DNA of 64,000 nucleotides from Plasmopara viticola (GCA_001695595.3 MBPM02000085.1:62001-126000), one strand, 5' to 3'; shown: positions 33,709 to 46,400, counted from the first letter of the stretch. The notes: generated by a model not told the origin, from the sequence alone. Program-made: numbers and translations.

Positions 33709-33954
33709 ATCGGTAAGTACCGGTATCTGCAATCAGTTGTTGACTGACTGAGGGAGCGGGTTCAAGATGGGCAAAAGATCGGTTTCGGGATGTGATTGCG
33801 CCCAGATGGGAAGATGATTGCGCCCGGATGGTGAGTTGTTCTGATTGGCTTAGATAAATCATTGGCTTAGAGGTAGCATGTAGTTGCGAACTAAGGACCT
33901 TTTAAAAATATTCACTTTGCATTTTACCAACTAGTGCACACTCGAGCTTCTTCA
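33683..33954 (+). repeat. 5' LTR of array unit 1, first 36 bp missing
   Basis: Plus-oriented LTR ending CTTCTTCA before the PBS of unit 1. It reads CAATCAGTTGTTGACTG, the state also seen in the inverted arm and close to that of other F2 LTRs. All five inner array LTRs read CAATAAGTTGTTGTCTG. Confidence 0.9.
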
Positions 33955-36900
33955 GGTTATGAGCCCAAGCTCCGTCTTCCCTGACTCCGACACCGACTTC
34001 GCCCTTGCCATGGACGCCTCCACCACCAACCGCATCAACAAGTTCGATGGAACGAACTTCCACACTTGGAAGTTTAAAATGCAGATGGTGCTGGAGGAGC
34101 GTGACTTGTGGGAAGTGGTGAGCGGGGAGATCAAGCTGGAACACCTGACTACTGCGCTGGACCAGAACACGTTCAAGCGCAAGTCGAGGAAGGCGCTCGC
34201 GATCATCTGTCTTGCGATGGAGGACTCGCAGCTGCCGTTAGTTCGTTCGGCGAGTGGGGCACACGATGCATGGTCGCGGCTTGAGGGGCATTTCGAGAAG
34301 AAGAGCCTTGCGAATAAGCTCTTTCTTCGTCGTCGCTTCTTCACGGCCAAGATGGATGAGGGGAAGATGTGCTCGCGCACATTAACAAGATGAAGACGCT
34401 GGCGGAGCAGCTCGACGCTGTGGGTGCTCCGATAAGCGAGGACGACCTTGTGATCACGCTATTGGCAAGTCTCAGCGAGTCGTACGCGTTTCTTATCACG
34501 GCACTCGAGTCAAGAGCCGACTCATTATCGTGGAACTCGTCACGTCTCGGCTGCTACACGAAGACTTAAAGCGCAAAGAGCAAGGTGGCGGCGTCGATGG
34601 AGCCGCGCACGGCCAAGGTCAAGCATTTGCAATGGCGGACAATGGACGACGCAAGGGACGACAAGCGTCAGTGAAGGCAAGCAGTACTTGCCACTACTGT
34701 GGAGAGCATGGGCATTGGATTGCCAAGTGCCCAGCTCGAATTCGTGACAATGCGGAACGACAGCGACCGCAGCGTGCTAGTGTCGCGCAAAGTAACGATG
34801 ACGACTCTGGCGACTATCTTTTCTCGGTTGGTGAAGCTGCCTATCCCACCAAGTCGAGCTGTGTGTGGCTAGTTGACTCGGGGGCCACTCAACACATGAC
34901 ATACTCGAAAGAGTACATGAAAAACTACAAGAGAATTGACCCAGTGGATGTGCATCTCGCGGATGATGGCGTGGTTCAAGCTGTGGGGACGGGTGACATC
35001 GTTATGTCGATGTTTACGCCTCGCGGAATGAAGAAGGGTGTTCTCACTTCGGTTTGGCACATTCCAAAGCTTTCACGCAATTTGTTCTCCGTTGGACGCT
35101 TTACAAAGGATGTTGGCCCAGTCACGTTTGAGCACGACGGCTGCTTTGCTGAAGCAAAAGGTCTTCGCTGGAAGTTGGGCGCTCGTGAGGGAAAGGGGCT
35201 GTTCAAGCTCTGCATGAAGCCAATTATTGAAGACGAGGCCAATTTGACTAGCTCGTTGGGATGCCATGGGGACACCACGTCGTACCTCTGGCACCTTCGA
35301 CTAGGTCACATTGGTCACGGTGGTCTTTCGACTATTGTTGCAAAAGGCTGTGGAGCAGGTATTGACCTGAAGTCTGTTAACAAGTGGGAGCTGTGCAAAG
35401 GATGCGCTCTTGGCAAACAGACGCGGGTAAGCTTCATGAAGTCTTCACCCAATCGGGCAAAGAAACTTCTTGAAGTCATTCACAGCGATGTGTGTGGACC
35501 CATGCAAACGGCGACATTCAGTGGCAAGCGCTATTTTGCTACTTTTATCGATGAGAAGTCGCATTACTGTGCTGTATACTTGCTACGAAACAAGTCCGAG
35601 GTTGCCGACAAGTTTGCTGCTTTCGTTGCGATGGCCGAAAACCAGACGAACATGCGCGTTAAATCACTCTGTTGTCATAATGGTGGCGAGTACACTTCTC
35701 GAACAATGGCTAAGTTTTGTGCAGAGCGTGGCATCATACAGAAGTTTACGCCACCATACACGCCACAACTGAATGGAGTCGCAGAACGCATGAATCGTAC
35801 ACTTGTTGAATGTGGACGATGTATGCTGGAGCACGCTGGTCTGCCAAAAACTTATTGGGGTGAAGCTGTTTTAACTGCTGCGTTTCTTCGCAACCGATGT
35901 CCGACACGAGCTGTTGAACATAATACGTCGCCGTTTCAGCTGTGGACTGGCAAGAAGCCTTTGTTGGCAAATTTGAAGGTATTCGGCTGCCATGCTTACG
36001 TCTCGGTTCCCAAAGAGAAACGATCCAAGTTTGATGCACGTTCGACTCGATGCCGTTTCCTTGGCTATTCGGATCATGAAAAGGCGTACAGGTTTGAAGA
36101 AATCGGTAGCGGTCGCGTTCTATTGAGTCGGGACGCAAATTACATGGAAGATACTTTTGACGACGAGAAACCAAGTACCAAGTCGTCAGAAGCTGTATTT
36201 GACGAGACCGAAACAGCCAATTTTGACCGCTCAGAAAATGAAAACGCTATGCAAGATCAGGACATGGAGCCTGAAAAGAAGCAGCACGCAGGCACTCAGC
36301 CTATTGTGGACTTGGATTTTGAGCCTGGCAGCAAACGACACCAGCGGAACCAATCGCTTGAAAAAGCAGCGAATATTCCAACAGCAAAGAGGTCAACTCG
36401 CTATCAATCGCTGGAGGAAATGTCTGCTACGGCCCAAGATTTCGAAGTGGCCTTTGTTGTGGATTCAGTGGGAGAAATGCCGACAACTTTCAAGTCGGCA
36501 ATGGAATCCAGCAACGCGGCCGAATGGAAAGAGGCGTGTGATGCCGAAGTGAGCTCTCTTCGCAAGAACAAGACCTGGGACTTAGTACCTTTGCCGAAAG
36601 GTCGCCAGGCTATTGGCTGTAGATGGGTCTTCCGGATCAAAGAAAATCAAGCCGGAAAGATCGAGCGGTTCAAAGCACGACTCGTGGCCAAAGGCTTTTC
36701 TCAGAAGTATGGAGTCGACTACGAAGAGACTTTCGCTCCAGTGGCCAAGTTTACTTCGATCAGGATTCTACTAAGTCTGTCGGCCAAGCACAATTTAATG
36801 CTGCATCAGATGGACGTCAAGACAGCCTTTCTCAATGGCACTTTGGACGAGGACATTTACATGGCGCAACCGGATGGATATGTCAACGACGTATACCCAA

Positions 36901-38060
36901 ACTACGTCTGTCAGCGAAAGCGCTCCCTTTATGGTTTGAAGCAGTCGCCACGGATGTGGAACCAGACAATTGACGCGTTCATGCTGGAAATAAAGTTTAC
37001 GAAGTGTGATGCCGACCATTGCATTTACGTCAAGCGCAATGACGAAGAATTGATCCTCGTGGCACTTTACGTTGATGACCTGGTGCTTGCGTGCAACAAC
37101 GACTTGCTGCTGAAGAGGACTAAAAAGCACTCAGCGAGCGATTCGAAATGACGGATCTTGGTCGACTCAAGTTCTTTTTGGGCATGGAGATTCATCAAGA
37201 AACTTTGAGTGGTAACGTGTCCATTCGCCAGACAAAATTCGCGAGTGACATCTTGAAAAAGTTTGGAATGGAATACAGCAATCCCGTCAGGACACCGCAA
37301 GATCCGGGACTCAAGTTGACCAAGGCCATGTGCGAAGGGGGTGTTGTCATGAAGAGACGATGGCAAAAGTCCCTTATCGAAATGCCGTTGGTTGCCTCAT
37401 GTACTTGATGGTCGGGACTCGGCCGGACCTAGCAGCCTCAGTGGGAGTTCTCAGCCAATTTGCCTCGGACCCATGTCCAACTCACTGGCAGGCACTCAAA
37501 AGGGTCTTCCGATACATTCAAGGAACAAAGACGCACGGCATTACATTTCAAGCTCAAAACCAAGAAGGACTTCGAGGCTATTCCGATGCAGATTGGGCAG
37601 GCGATTTGGAAACCCGAAGAAGCACAAGCGGTTATGCGTTCATGATGAATGGAGGTTGCATCAGCTGGAGAAGCAAGAAACAACGGACAGTGGCACTTTC
37701 TTCTACAGAAGCAGAGTACATGGCTTTGACAGAAGCAGCTCAAGAGGCAACTTGGTTAAAAACCTTTCTGTGCGAACTTGGTGAACTATCAAGAGGTCAA
37801 GCGATCAAGATCTACGAGAACAATCAAGGTTCCATCGCTTTGGCTAAGAATCCAGAGTTTCACAAGCGCACCAAGCATATCGACATTCGGTACCACTTCG
37901 TGCGGGAGAAAGTAGAAGACGGTCAAGTCATGCTGCAGTATTGTTCGACGCACGACATGCTCGCTGACATCATGACCGAGCCAATAACTGCGGCCCAATT
38001 TCAATATCTTCGGAACAAATTGGGCATCAAGTCTCCAAGCGCTGACGAGTCGAGTGGGAG
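33955..38060 (+). pseudogene. gag-pol: Array unit 1 internal region (gag-pol, most damaged)
   Basis: PBS 33955, ATG 33959. It has the damage common to the array plus its own: a G-run shortened near 34363 (GAGGGGAAG) breaks Gag early, an A-run shortened near 37125 breaks RT after YVDD, and Leu becomes Arg near 36914 (CQRKRSLYG). The long frame is 34530-37151 (second half of Gag to RT) and RNase H is open at 37330-38130. The common 5-G run near 37338 splits RT from RNase H. Integrase carries CCHNGGEY near 35680. Confidence 0.92.
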
Positions 38061-38368
38061 TGTTGGAGATACGACTCTTGTCGAAGATGTTGGCAGACAG
38101 ACGCCTCGATTAGCGACTACATATCGGTAAGTACCGGTATCTGCAATAAGTTGTTGTCTGACTGAGGGAGCGGGTTCAAGATGGGCAAAAGATCGGTTTC
38201 GGGATGTGATTGCGCCCAGATGGGAAGATGATTGCGCCCGGATGGTGAGTTGTTCTGATTGGCTTAGATAAATCATTGGCTTAGAGGTAGCATGTAGTTG
38301 CGAACTAAGGACCTTTTAAAAATATTCACTTTGCATTTTACCAACTAGTGCACACTCGAGCTTCTTCA
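38061..38368 (+). repeat. LTR between array units 1 and 2 (308 bp)
   Basis: TGTTGGAGAT ... CTTCTTCA, preceded by the polypurine tract GAGTCGAGTGGGAG and followed by the PBS. It serves as 3' LTR of unit 1 and 5' LTR of unit 2. It carries the two inner-LTR substitutions relative to 33683-33954. Confidence 0.95.
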
Positions 38369-38372
38369 GGTT

Positions 38373-41300
38373 ATGAGCCCAAGCTCCGTCTTCCCTGACT
38401 CCGACACCGACTTCGCCCTTGCCATGGACGCCTCCACCACCAACCGCATCAACAAGTTCGATGGAACGAACTTCCACACTTGGAAGTTTAAAATGCAGAT
38501 GGTGCTGGAGGAGCGTGACTTGTGGGAAGTGGTGAGCGGGGAGATCAAGCTGGAACACCTGACTACTGCGCTGGACCAGAACACGTTCAAGCGCAAGTCG
38601 AGGAAGGCGCTCGCGATCATCTGTCTTGCGATGGAGGACTCGCAGCTGCCGTTAGTTCGTTCGGCGAGTGGGGCACACGATGCATGGTCGCGGCTTGAGG
38701 GGCATTTCGAGAAGAAGAGCCTTGCGAATAAGCTCTTTCTTCGTCGTCGCTTCTTCACGGCCAAGATGGATGAGGGGGAAGATGTGCTCGCGCACATTAA
38801 CAAGATGAAGACGCTGGCGGAGCAGCTCGACGCTGTGGGTGCTCCGATAAGCGAGGACGACCTTGTGATCACGCTATTGGCAAGTCTCAGCGAGTCGTAC
38901 GCGTTTCTTATCACGGCACTCGAGTCAAGAGCCGACTCATTATCGTGGAACTCGTCACGTCTCGGCTGCTACACGAAGACTTAAAGCGCAAAGAGCAAGG
39001 TGGCGGCGTCGATGGAGCCGCGCACGGCCAAGGTCAAGCATTTGCAATGGCGGACAATGGACGACGCAAGGGACGACAAGCGTCAGTGAAGGCAAGCAGT
39101 ACTTGCCACTACTGTGGAGAGCATGGGCATTGGATTGCCAAGTGCCCAGCTCGAATTCGTGACAATGCGGAACGACAGCGACCGCAGCGTGCTAGTGTCG
39201 CGCAAAGTAACGATGACGACTCTGGCGACTATCTTTTCTCGGTTGGTGAAGCTGCCTATCCCACCAAGTCGAGCTGTGTGTGGCTAGTTGACTCGGGGGC
39301 CACTCAACACATGACATACTCGAAAGAGTACATGAAAAACTACAAGAGAATTGACCCAGTGGATGTGCATCTCGCGGATGATGGCGTGGTTCAAGCTGTG
39401 GGGACGGGTGACATCGTTATGTCGATGTTTACGCCTCGCGGAATGAAGAAGGGTGTTCTCACTTCGGTTTGGCACATTCCAAAGCTTTCACGCAATTTGT
39501 TCTCCGTTGGACGCTTTACAAAGGATGTTGGCCCAGTCACGTTTGAGCACGACGGCTGCTTTGCTGAAGCAAAAGGTCTTCGCTGGAAGTTGGGCGCTCG
39601 TGAGGGAAAGGGGCTGTTCAAGCTCTGCATGAAGCCAATTATTGAAGACGAGGCCAATTTGACTAGCTCGTTGGGATGCCATGGGGACACCACGTCGTAC
39701 CTCTGGCACCTTCGACTAGGTCACATTGGTCACGGTGGTCTTTCGACTATTGTTGCAAAAGGCTGTGGAGCAGGTATTGACCTGAAGTCTGTTAACAAGT
39801 GGGAGCTGTGCAAAGGATGCGCTCTTGGCAAACAGACGCGGGTAAGCTTCATGAAGTCTTCACCCAATCGGGCAAAGAAACTTCTTGAAGTCATTCACAG
39901 CGATGTGTGTGGACCCATGCAAACGGCGACATTCAGTGGCAAGCGCTATTTTGCTACTTTTATCGATGAGAAGTCGCATTACTGTGCTGTATACTTGCTA
40001 CGAAACAAGTCCGAGGTTGCCGACAAGTTTGCTGCTTTCGTTGCGATGGCCGAAAACCAGACGAACATGCGCGTTAAATCACTCTGTTGTCATAATGGTG
40101 GCGAGTACACTTCTCGAACAATGGCTAAGTTTTGTGCAGAGCGTGGCATCATACAGAAGTTTACGCCACCATACACGCCACAACTGAATGGAGTCGCAGA
40201 ACGCATGAATCGTACACTTGTTGAATGTGGACGATGTATGCTGGAGCACGCTGGTCTGCCAAAAACTTATTGGGGTGAAGCTGTTTTAACTGCTGCGTTT
40301 CTTCGCAACCGATGTCCGACACGAGCTGTTGAACATAATACGTCGCCGTTTCAGCTGTGGACTGGCAAGAAGCCTTTGTTGGCAAATTTGAAGGTATTCG
40401 GCTGCCATGCTTACGTCTCGGTTCCCAAAGAGAAACGATCCAAGTTTGATGCACGTTCGACTCGATGCCGTTTCCTTGGCTATTCGGATCATGAAAAGGC
40501 GTACAGGTTTGAAGAAATCGGTAGCGGTCGCGTTCTATTGAGTCGGGACGCAAATTACATGGAAGATACTTTTGACGACGAGAAACCAAGTACCAAGTCG
40601 TCAGAAGCTGTATTTGACGAGACCGAAACAGCCAATTTTGACCGCTCAGAAAATGAAAACGCTATGCAAGATCAGGACATGGAGCCTGAAAAGAAGCAGC
40701 ACGCAGGCACTCAGCCTATTGTGGACTTGGATTTTGAGCCTGGCAGCAAACGACACCAGCGGAACCAATCGCTTGAAAAAGCAGCGAATATTCCAACAGC
40801 AAAGAGGTCAACTCGCTATCAATCGCTGGAGGAAATGTCTGCTACGGCCCAAGATTTCGAAGTGGCCTTTGTTGTGGATTCAGTGGGAGAAATGCCGACA
40901 ACTTTCAAGTCGGCAATGGAATCCAGCAACGCGGCCGAATGGAAAGAGGCGTGTGATGCCGAAGTGAGCTCTCTTCGCAAGAACAAGACCTGGGACTTAG
41001 TACCTTTGCCGAAAGGTCGCCAGGCTATTGGCTGTAGATGGGTCTTCCGGATCAAAGAAAATCAAGCCGGAAAGATCGAGCGGTTCAAAGCACGACTCGT
41101 GGCCAAAGGCTTTTCTCAGAAGTATGGAGTCGACTACGAAGAGACTTTCGCTCCAGTGGCCAAGTTTACTTCGATCAGGATTCTACTAAGTCTGTCGGCC
41201 AAGCACAATTTAATGCTGCATCAGATGGACGTCAAGACAGCCTTTCTCAATGGCACTTTGGACGAGGACATTTACATGGCGCAACCGGATGGATATGTCA

Positions 41301-42546
41301 ACGACGTATACCCAAACTACGTCTGTCAGCTAAAGCGCTCCCTTTATGGTTTGAAGCAGTCGCCACGGATGTGGAACCAGACAATTGACGCGTTCATGCT
41401 GGAAATAAAGTTTACGAAGTGTGATGCCGACCATTGCATTTACGTCAAGCGCAATGACGAAGAATTGATCCTCGTGGCACTTTACGTTGATGACCTGGTG
41501 CTTGCGTGCAACAACGACTTGCTGCTGAAGAGGACTAAAAAAGCACTCAGCGAGCGATTCGAAATGACGGATCTTGGTCGACTCAAGTTCTTTTTGGGCA
41601 TGGAGATTCATCAAGAAACTTTGAGTGGTAACGTGTCCATTCGCCAGACAAAATTCGCGAGTGACATCTTGAAAAAGTTTGGAATGGAATACAGCAATCC
41701 CGTCAGGACACCGCAAGATCCGGGACTCAAGTTGACCAAGGCCATGTGCGAAGGGGGTGTTGTCATGAAGAGACGATGGCAAAAGTCCCTTATCGAAATG
41801 CCGTTGGTTGCCTCATGTACTTGATGGTCGGGACTCGGCCGGACCTAGCAGCCTCAGTGGGAGTTCTCAGCCAATTTGCCTCGGACCCATGTCCAACTCA
41901 CTGGCAGGCACTCAAAAGGGTCTTCCGATACATTCAAGGAACAAAGACGCACGGCATTACATTTCAAGCTCAAAACCAAGAAGGACTTCGAGGCTATTCC
42001 GATGCAGATTGGGCAGGCGATTTGGAAACCCGAAGAAGCACAAGCGGTTATGCGTTCATGATGAATGGAGGTTGCATCAGCTGGAGAAGCAAGAAACAAC
42101 GGACAGTGGCACTTTCTTCTACAGAAGCAGAGTACATGGCTTTGACAGAAGCAGCTCAAGAGGCAACTTGGTTAAAAACCTTTCTGTGCGAACTTGGTGA
42201 ACTATCAAGAGGTCAAGCGATCAAGATCTACGAGAACAATCAAGGTTCCATCGCTTTGGCTAAGAATCCAGAGTTTCACAAGCGCACCAAGCATATCGAC
42301 ATTCGGTACCACTTCGTGCGGGAGAAAGTAGAAGACGGTCAAGTCATGCTGCAGTATTGTTCGACGCACGACATGCTCGCTGACATCATGACCGAGCCAA
42401 TAACTGCGGCCCAATTTCAATATCTTCGGAACAAATTGGGCATCAAGTCTCCAAGCGCTGACGAGTCGAGTGGGAGTGTTGGAGATACGACTCTTGTCGA
42501 AGATGTTGGCAGACAGACGCCTCGATTAGCGACTACATATCGGTAA
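38373..42546 (+). pseudogene. gag-pol: Array unit 2 gag-pol
   Basis: Gag first part 38373-38984 (203 codons), then a one-base loss near 38947 (SLSW-ELVTSR). Gag second part to RT end is open at 38945-41824 (its listed start is internal, not a real start). A G-run of 5 near 41754 breaks MCEGGC, and RNase H continues in another frame from 41746 to the stop at 42544-42546 inside the next LTR. IN reads CCHNGGEY; RNase H reads YENNQGS. Confidence 0.93.
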
Positions 42547-42784
42547 GTACCGGTATCTGCAATAAGTTGTTGTCTGACTGAGGGAGCGGGTTCAAGATGG
42601 GCAAAAGATCGGTTTCGGGATGTGATTGCGCCCAGATGGGAAGATGATTGCGCCCGGATGGTGAGTTGTTCTGATTGGCTTAGATAAATCATTGGCTTAG
42701 AGGTAGCATGTAGTTGCGAACTAAGGACCTTTTAAAAATATTCACTTTGCATTTTACCAACTAGTGCACACTCGAGCTTCTTCA
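42477..42784 (+). repeat. LTR between array units 2 and 3 (308 bp)
   Basis: As the neighbouring inner LTRs. U3 includes two GCGCCCRGATGG repeats (near 42623-42661). The Inr-type core promoter is at 42740-42755, leaving about 40 bases of R/U5. The end is CTTCA rather than the CAACA of other F2 LTRs, so the terminal inverted repeat with TGTTG is degraded in this subfamily. Confidence 0.95.
42740..42755 (+). promoter_or_regulatory. Oomycete-type initiator in array LTR
   Basis: ATTCACTTTGCATTTT matches 13 of 16 positions of the Phytophthora core promoter consensus GCTCATTYYNCAWTTT. TTTAAAAATATT lies just upstream. The same motif recurs in every array LTR and in B, F and others. It predicts transcription starting about 45 bases before the gag AUG. 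Confidence 0.6.
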
Positions 42785-42800
42785 GGTTATGAGCCCAAGC
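42785..42800 (+). other. Primer-binding site with embedded gag AUG, unit 3
   Basis: GGTTATGAGCCCAAGC immediately after the LTR, identical in all six units and in B. It is complementary to an initiator-tRNA anticodon arm. The ATG at 42789 begins MSPSSVF. Confidence 0.72.
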
Positions 42801-43400
42801 TCCGTCTTCCCTGACTCCGACACCGACTTCGCCCTTGCCATGGACGCCTCCACCACCAACCGCATCAACAAGTTCGATGGAACGAACTTCCACACTTGGA
42901 AGTTTAAAATGCAGATGGTGCTGGAGGAGCGTGACTTGTGGGAAGTGGTGAGCGGGGAGATCAAGCTGGAACACCTGACTACTGCGCTGGACCAGAACAC
43001 GTTCAAGCGCAAGTCGAGGAAGGCGCTCGCGATCATCTGTCTTGCGATGGAGGACTCGCAGCTGCCGTTAGTTCGTTCGGCGAGTGGGGCACACGATGCA
43101 TGGTCGCGGCTTGAGGGGCATTTCGAGAAGAAGAGCCTTGCGAATAAGCTCTTTCTTCGTCGTCGCTTCTTCACGGCCAAGATGGATGAGGGGGAAGATG
43201 TGCTCGCGCACATTAACAAGATGAAGACGCTGGCGGAGCAGCTCGACGCTGTGGGTGCTCCGATAAGCGAGGACGACCTTGTGATCACGCTATTGGCAAG
43301 TCTCAGCGAGTCGTACGCGTTTCTTATCACGGCACTCGAGTCAAGAGCCGACTCATTATCGTGGAACTCGTCACGTCTCGGCTGCTACACGAAGACTTAA
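42789..43400 (+). pseudogene. gag: Gag N-terminal ORF, array unit 3 (203 codons)
   Basis: From the PBS ATG: MSPSSVFPDSDTDF, then KFDGTNFHTWKFKMQM, RKALAIICLAMEDSQLP and the UBN2-like core to LITALESRADSLSW. Here a GGG of relatives (TCTTGGGAG in M) is GG, and the frame runs to TAA after 12 foreign codons. The Gag C-terminus, knuckle and pol lie in the -1 frame. I see no slippery heptamer at the break, and M, C and others have Gag joined to protease or knuckle in one frame, so this is a mutation rather than a programmed shift. Confidence 0.9.
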
Positions 43401-46400
43401 AGCGCAAAGAGCAAGGTGGCGGCGTCGATGGAGCCGCGCACGGCCAAGGTCAAGCATTTGCAATGGCGGACAATGGACGACGCAAGGGACGACAAGCGTC
43501 AGTGAAGGCAAGCAGTACTTGCCACTACTGTGGAGAGCATGGGCATTGGATTGCCAAGTGCCCAGCTCGAATTCGTGACAATGCGGAACGACAGCGACCG
43601 CAGCGTGCTAGTGTCGCGCAAAGTAACGATGACGACTCTGGCGACTATCTTTTCTCGGTTGGTGAAGCTGCCTATCCCACCAAGTCGAGCTGTGTGTGGC
43701 TAGTTGACTCGGGGGCCACTCAACACATGACATACTCGAAAGAGTACATGAAAAACTACAAGAGAATTGACCCAGTGGATGTGCATCTCGCGGATGATGG
43801 CGTGGTTCAAGCTGTGGGGACGGGTGACATCGTTATGTCGATGTTTACGCCTCGCGGAATGAAGAAGGGTGTTCTCACTTCGGTTTGGCACATTCCAAAG
43901 CTTTCACGCAATTTGTTCTCCGTTGGACGCTTTACAAAGGATGTTGGCCCAGTCACGTTTGAGCACGACGGCTGCTTTGCTGAAGCAAAAGGTCTTCGCT
44001 GGAAGTTGGGCGCTCGTGAGGGAAAGGGGCTGTTCAAGCTCTGCATGAAGCCAATTATTGAAGACGAGGCCAATTTGACTAGCTCGTTGGGATGCCATGG
44101 GGACACCACGTCGTACCTCTGGCACCTTCGACTAGGTCACATTGGTCACGGTGGTCTTTCGACTATTGTTGCAAAAGGCTGTGGAGCAGGTATTGACCTG
44201 AAGTCTGTTAACAAGTGGGAGCTGTGCAAAGGATGCGCTCTTGGCAAACAGACGCGGGTAAGCTTCATGAAGTCTTCACCCAATCGGGCAAAGAAACTTC
44301 TTGAAGTCATTCACAGCGATGTGTGTGGACCCATGCAAACGGCGACATTCAGTGGCAAGCGCTATTTTGCTACTTTTATCGATGAGAAGTCGCATTACTG
44401 TGCTGTATACTTGCTACGAAACAAGTCCGAGGTTGCCGACAAGTTTGCTGCTTTCGTTGCGATGGCCGAAAACCAGACGAACATGCGCGTTAAATCACTC
44501 TGTTGTCATAATGGTGGCGAGTACACTTCTCGAACAATGGCTAAGTTTTGTGCAGAGCGTGGCATCATACAGAAGTTTACGCCACCATACACGCCACAAC
44601 TGAATGGAGTCGCAGAACGCATGAATCGTACACTTGTTGAATGTGGACGATGTATGCTGGAGCACGCTGGTCTGCCAAAAACTTATTGGGGTGAAGCTGT
44701 TTTAACTGCTGCGTTTCTTCGCAACCGATGTCCGACACGAGCTGTTGAACATAATACGTCGCCGTTTCAGCTGTGGACTGGCAAGAAGCCTTTGTTGGCA
44801 AATTTGAAGGTATTCGGCTGCCATGCTTACGTCTCGGTTCCCAAAGAGAAACGATCCAAGTTTGATGCACGTTCGACTCGATGCCGTTTCCTTGGCTATT
44901 CGGATCATGAAAAGGCGTACAGGTTTGAAGAAATCGGTAGCGGTCGCGTTCTATTGAGTCGGGACGCAAATTACATGGAAGATACTTTTGACGACGAGAA
45001 ACCAAGTACCAAGTCGTCAGAAGCTGTATTTGACGAGACCGAAACAGCCAATTTTGACCGCTCAGAAAATGAAAACGCTATGCAAGATCAGGACATGGAG
45101 CCTGAAAAGAAGCAGCACGCAGGCACTCAGCCTATTGTGGACTTGGATTTTGAGCCTGGCAGCAAACGACACCAGCGGAACCAATCGCTTGAAAAAGCAG
45201 CGAATATTCCAACAGCAAAGAGGTCAACTCGCTATCAATCGCTGGAGGAAATGTCTGCTACGGCCCAAGATTTCGAAGTGGCCTTTGTTGTGGATTCAGT
45301 GGGAGAAATGCCGACAACTTTCAAGTCGGCAATGGAATCCAGCAACGCGGCCGAATGGAAAGAGGCGTGTGATGCCGAAGTGAGCTCTCTTCGCAAGAAC
45401 AAGACCTGGGACTTAGTACCTTTGCCGAAAGGTCGCCAGGCTATTGGCTGTAGATGGGTCTTCCGGATCAAAGAAAATCAAGCCGGAAAGATCGAGCGGT
45501 TCAAAGCACGACTCGTGGCCAAAGGCTTTTCTCAGAAGTATGGAGTCGACTACGAAGAGACTTTCGCTCCAGTGGCCAAGTTTACTTCGATCAGGATTCT
45601 ACTAAGTCTGTCGGCCAAGCACAATTTAATGCTGCATCAGATGGACGTCAAGACAGCCTTTCTCAATGGCACTTTGGACGAGGACATTTACATGGCGCAA
45701 CCGGATGGATATGTCAACGACGTATACCCAAACTACGTCTGTCAGCTAAAGCGCTCCCTTTATGGTTTGAAGCAGTCGCCACGGATGTGGAACCAGACAA
45801 TTGACGCGTTCATGCTGGAAATAAAGTTTACGAAGTGTGATGCCGACCATTGCATTTACGTCAAGCGCAATGACGAAGAATTGATCCTCGTGGCACTTTA
45901 CGTTGATGACCTGGTGCTTGCGTGCAACAACGACTTGCTGCTGAAGAGGACTAAAAAAGCACTCAGCGAGCGATTCGAAATGACGGATCTTGGTCGACTC
46001 AAGTTCTTTTTGGGCATGGAGATTCATCAAGAAACTTTGAGTGGTAACGTGTCCATTCGCCAGACAAAATTCGCGAGTGACATCTTGAAAAAGTTTGGAA
46101 TGGAATACAGCAATCCCGTCAGGACACCGCAAGATCCGGGACTCAAGTTGACCAAGGCCATGTGCGAAGGGGGGTGTTGTCATGAAGAGACGATGGCAAA
46201 AGTCCCTTATCGAAATGCCGTTGGTTGCCTCATGTACTTGATGGTCGGGACTCGGCCGGACCTAGCAGCCTCAGTGGGAGTTCTCAGCCAATTTGCCTCG
46301 GACCCATGTCCAACTCACTGGCAGGCACTCAAAAGGGTCTTCCGATACATTCAAGGAACAAAGACGCACGGCATTACATTTCAAGCTCAAAACCAAGAAG

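Larger units (their letters stand above)
33304..33954. repeat. LTR-LTR palindrome at left edge of the tandem array
   Basis: A complete minus-oriented array-type LTR (33304-33611) faces a plus-oriented LTR lacking its first 36 bases (33683-33954). The ~272-bp arms are almost perfect reverse complements; I see one mismatch, in the A/T run near 33350/33908. The centre is a 71-bp unit present twice. L lies left of it and array unit 1 lies right. Confidence 0.92.

Noticed and set aside
33304..33954. Inverted-repeat DNA transposon or MITE
   Set aside because: The arms are the Copia LTR of the array subfamily, and no transposase or TIR-type target duplication is present.
38366..38914. Antisense open frames of 100-182 codons that recur in every array unit
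   Set aside because: They are opposite-strand shadows of Gag and Pol, repeated only because the units are copies. They have no recognisable domain.
38930..38960. Programmed -1 frameshift between Gag halves in the array
   Set aside because: No slippery heptamer is visible, the break is inside Gag rather than at the Gag-Pol boundary, and M reads the same site in one frame. A one-base loss is simpler.
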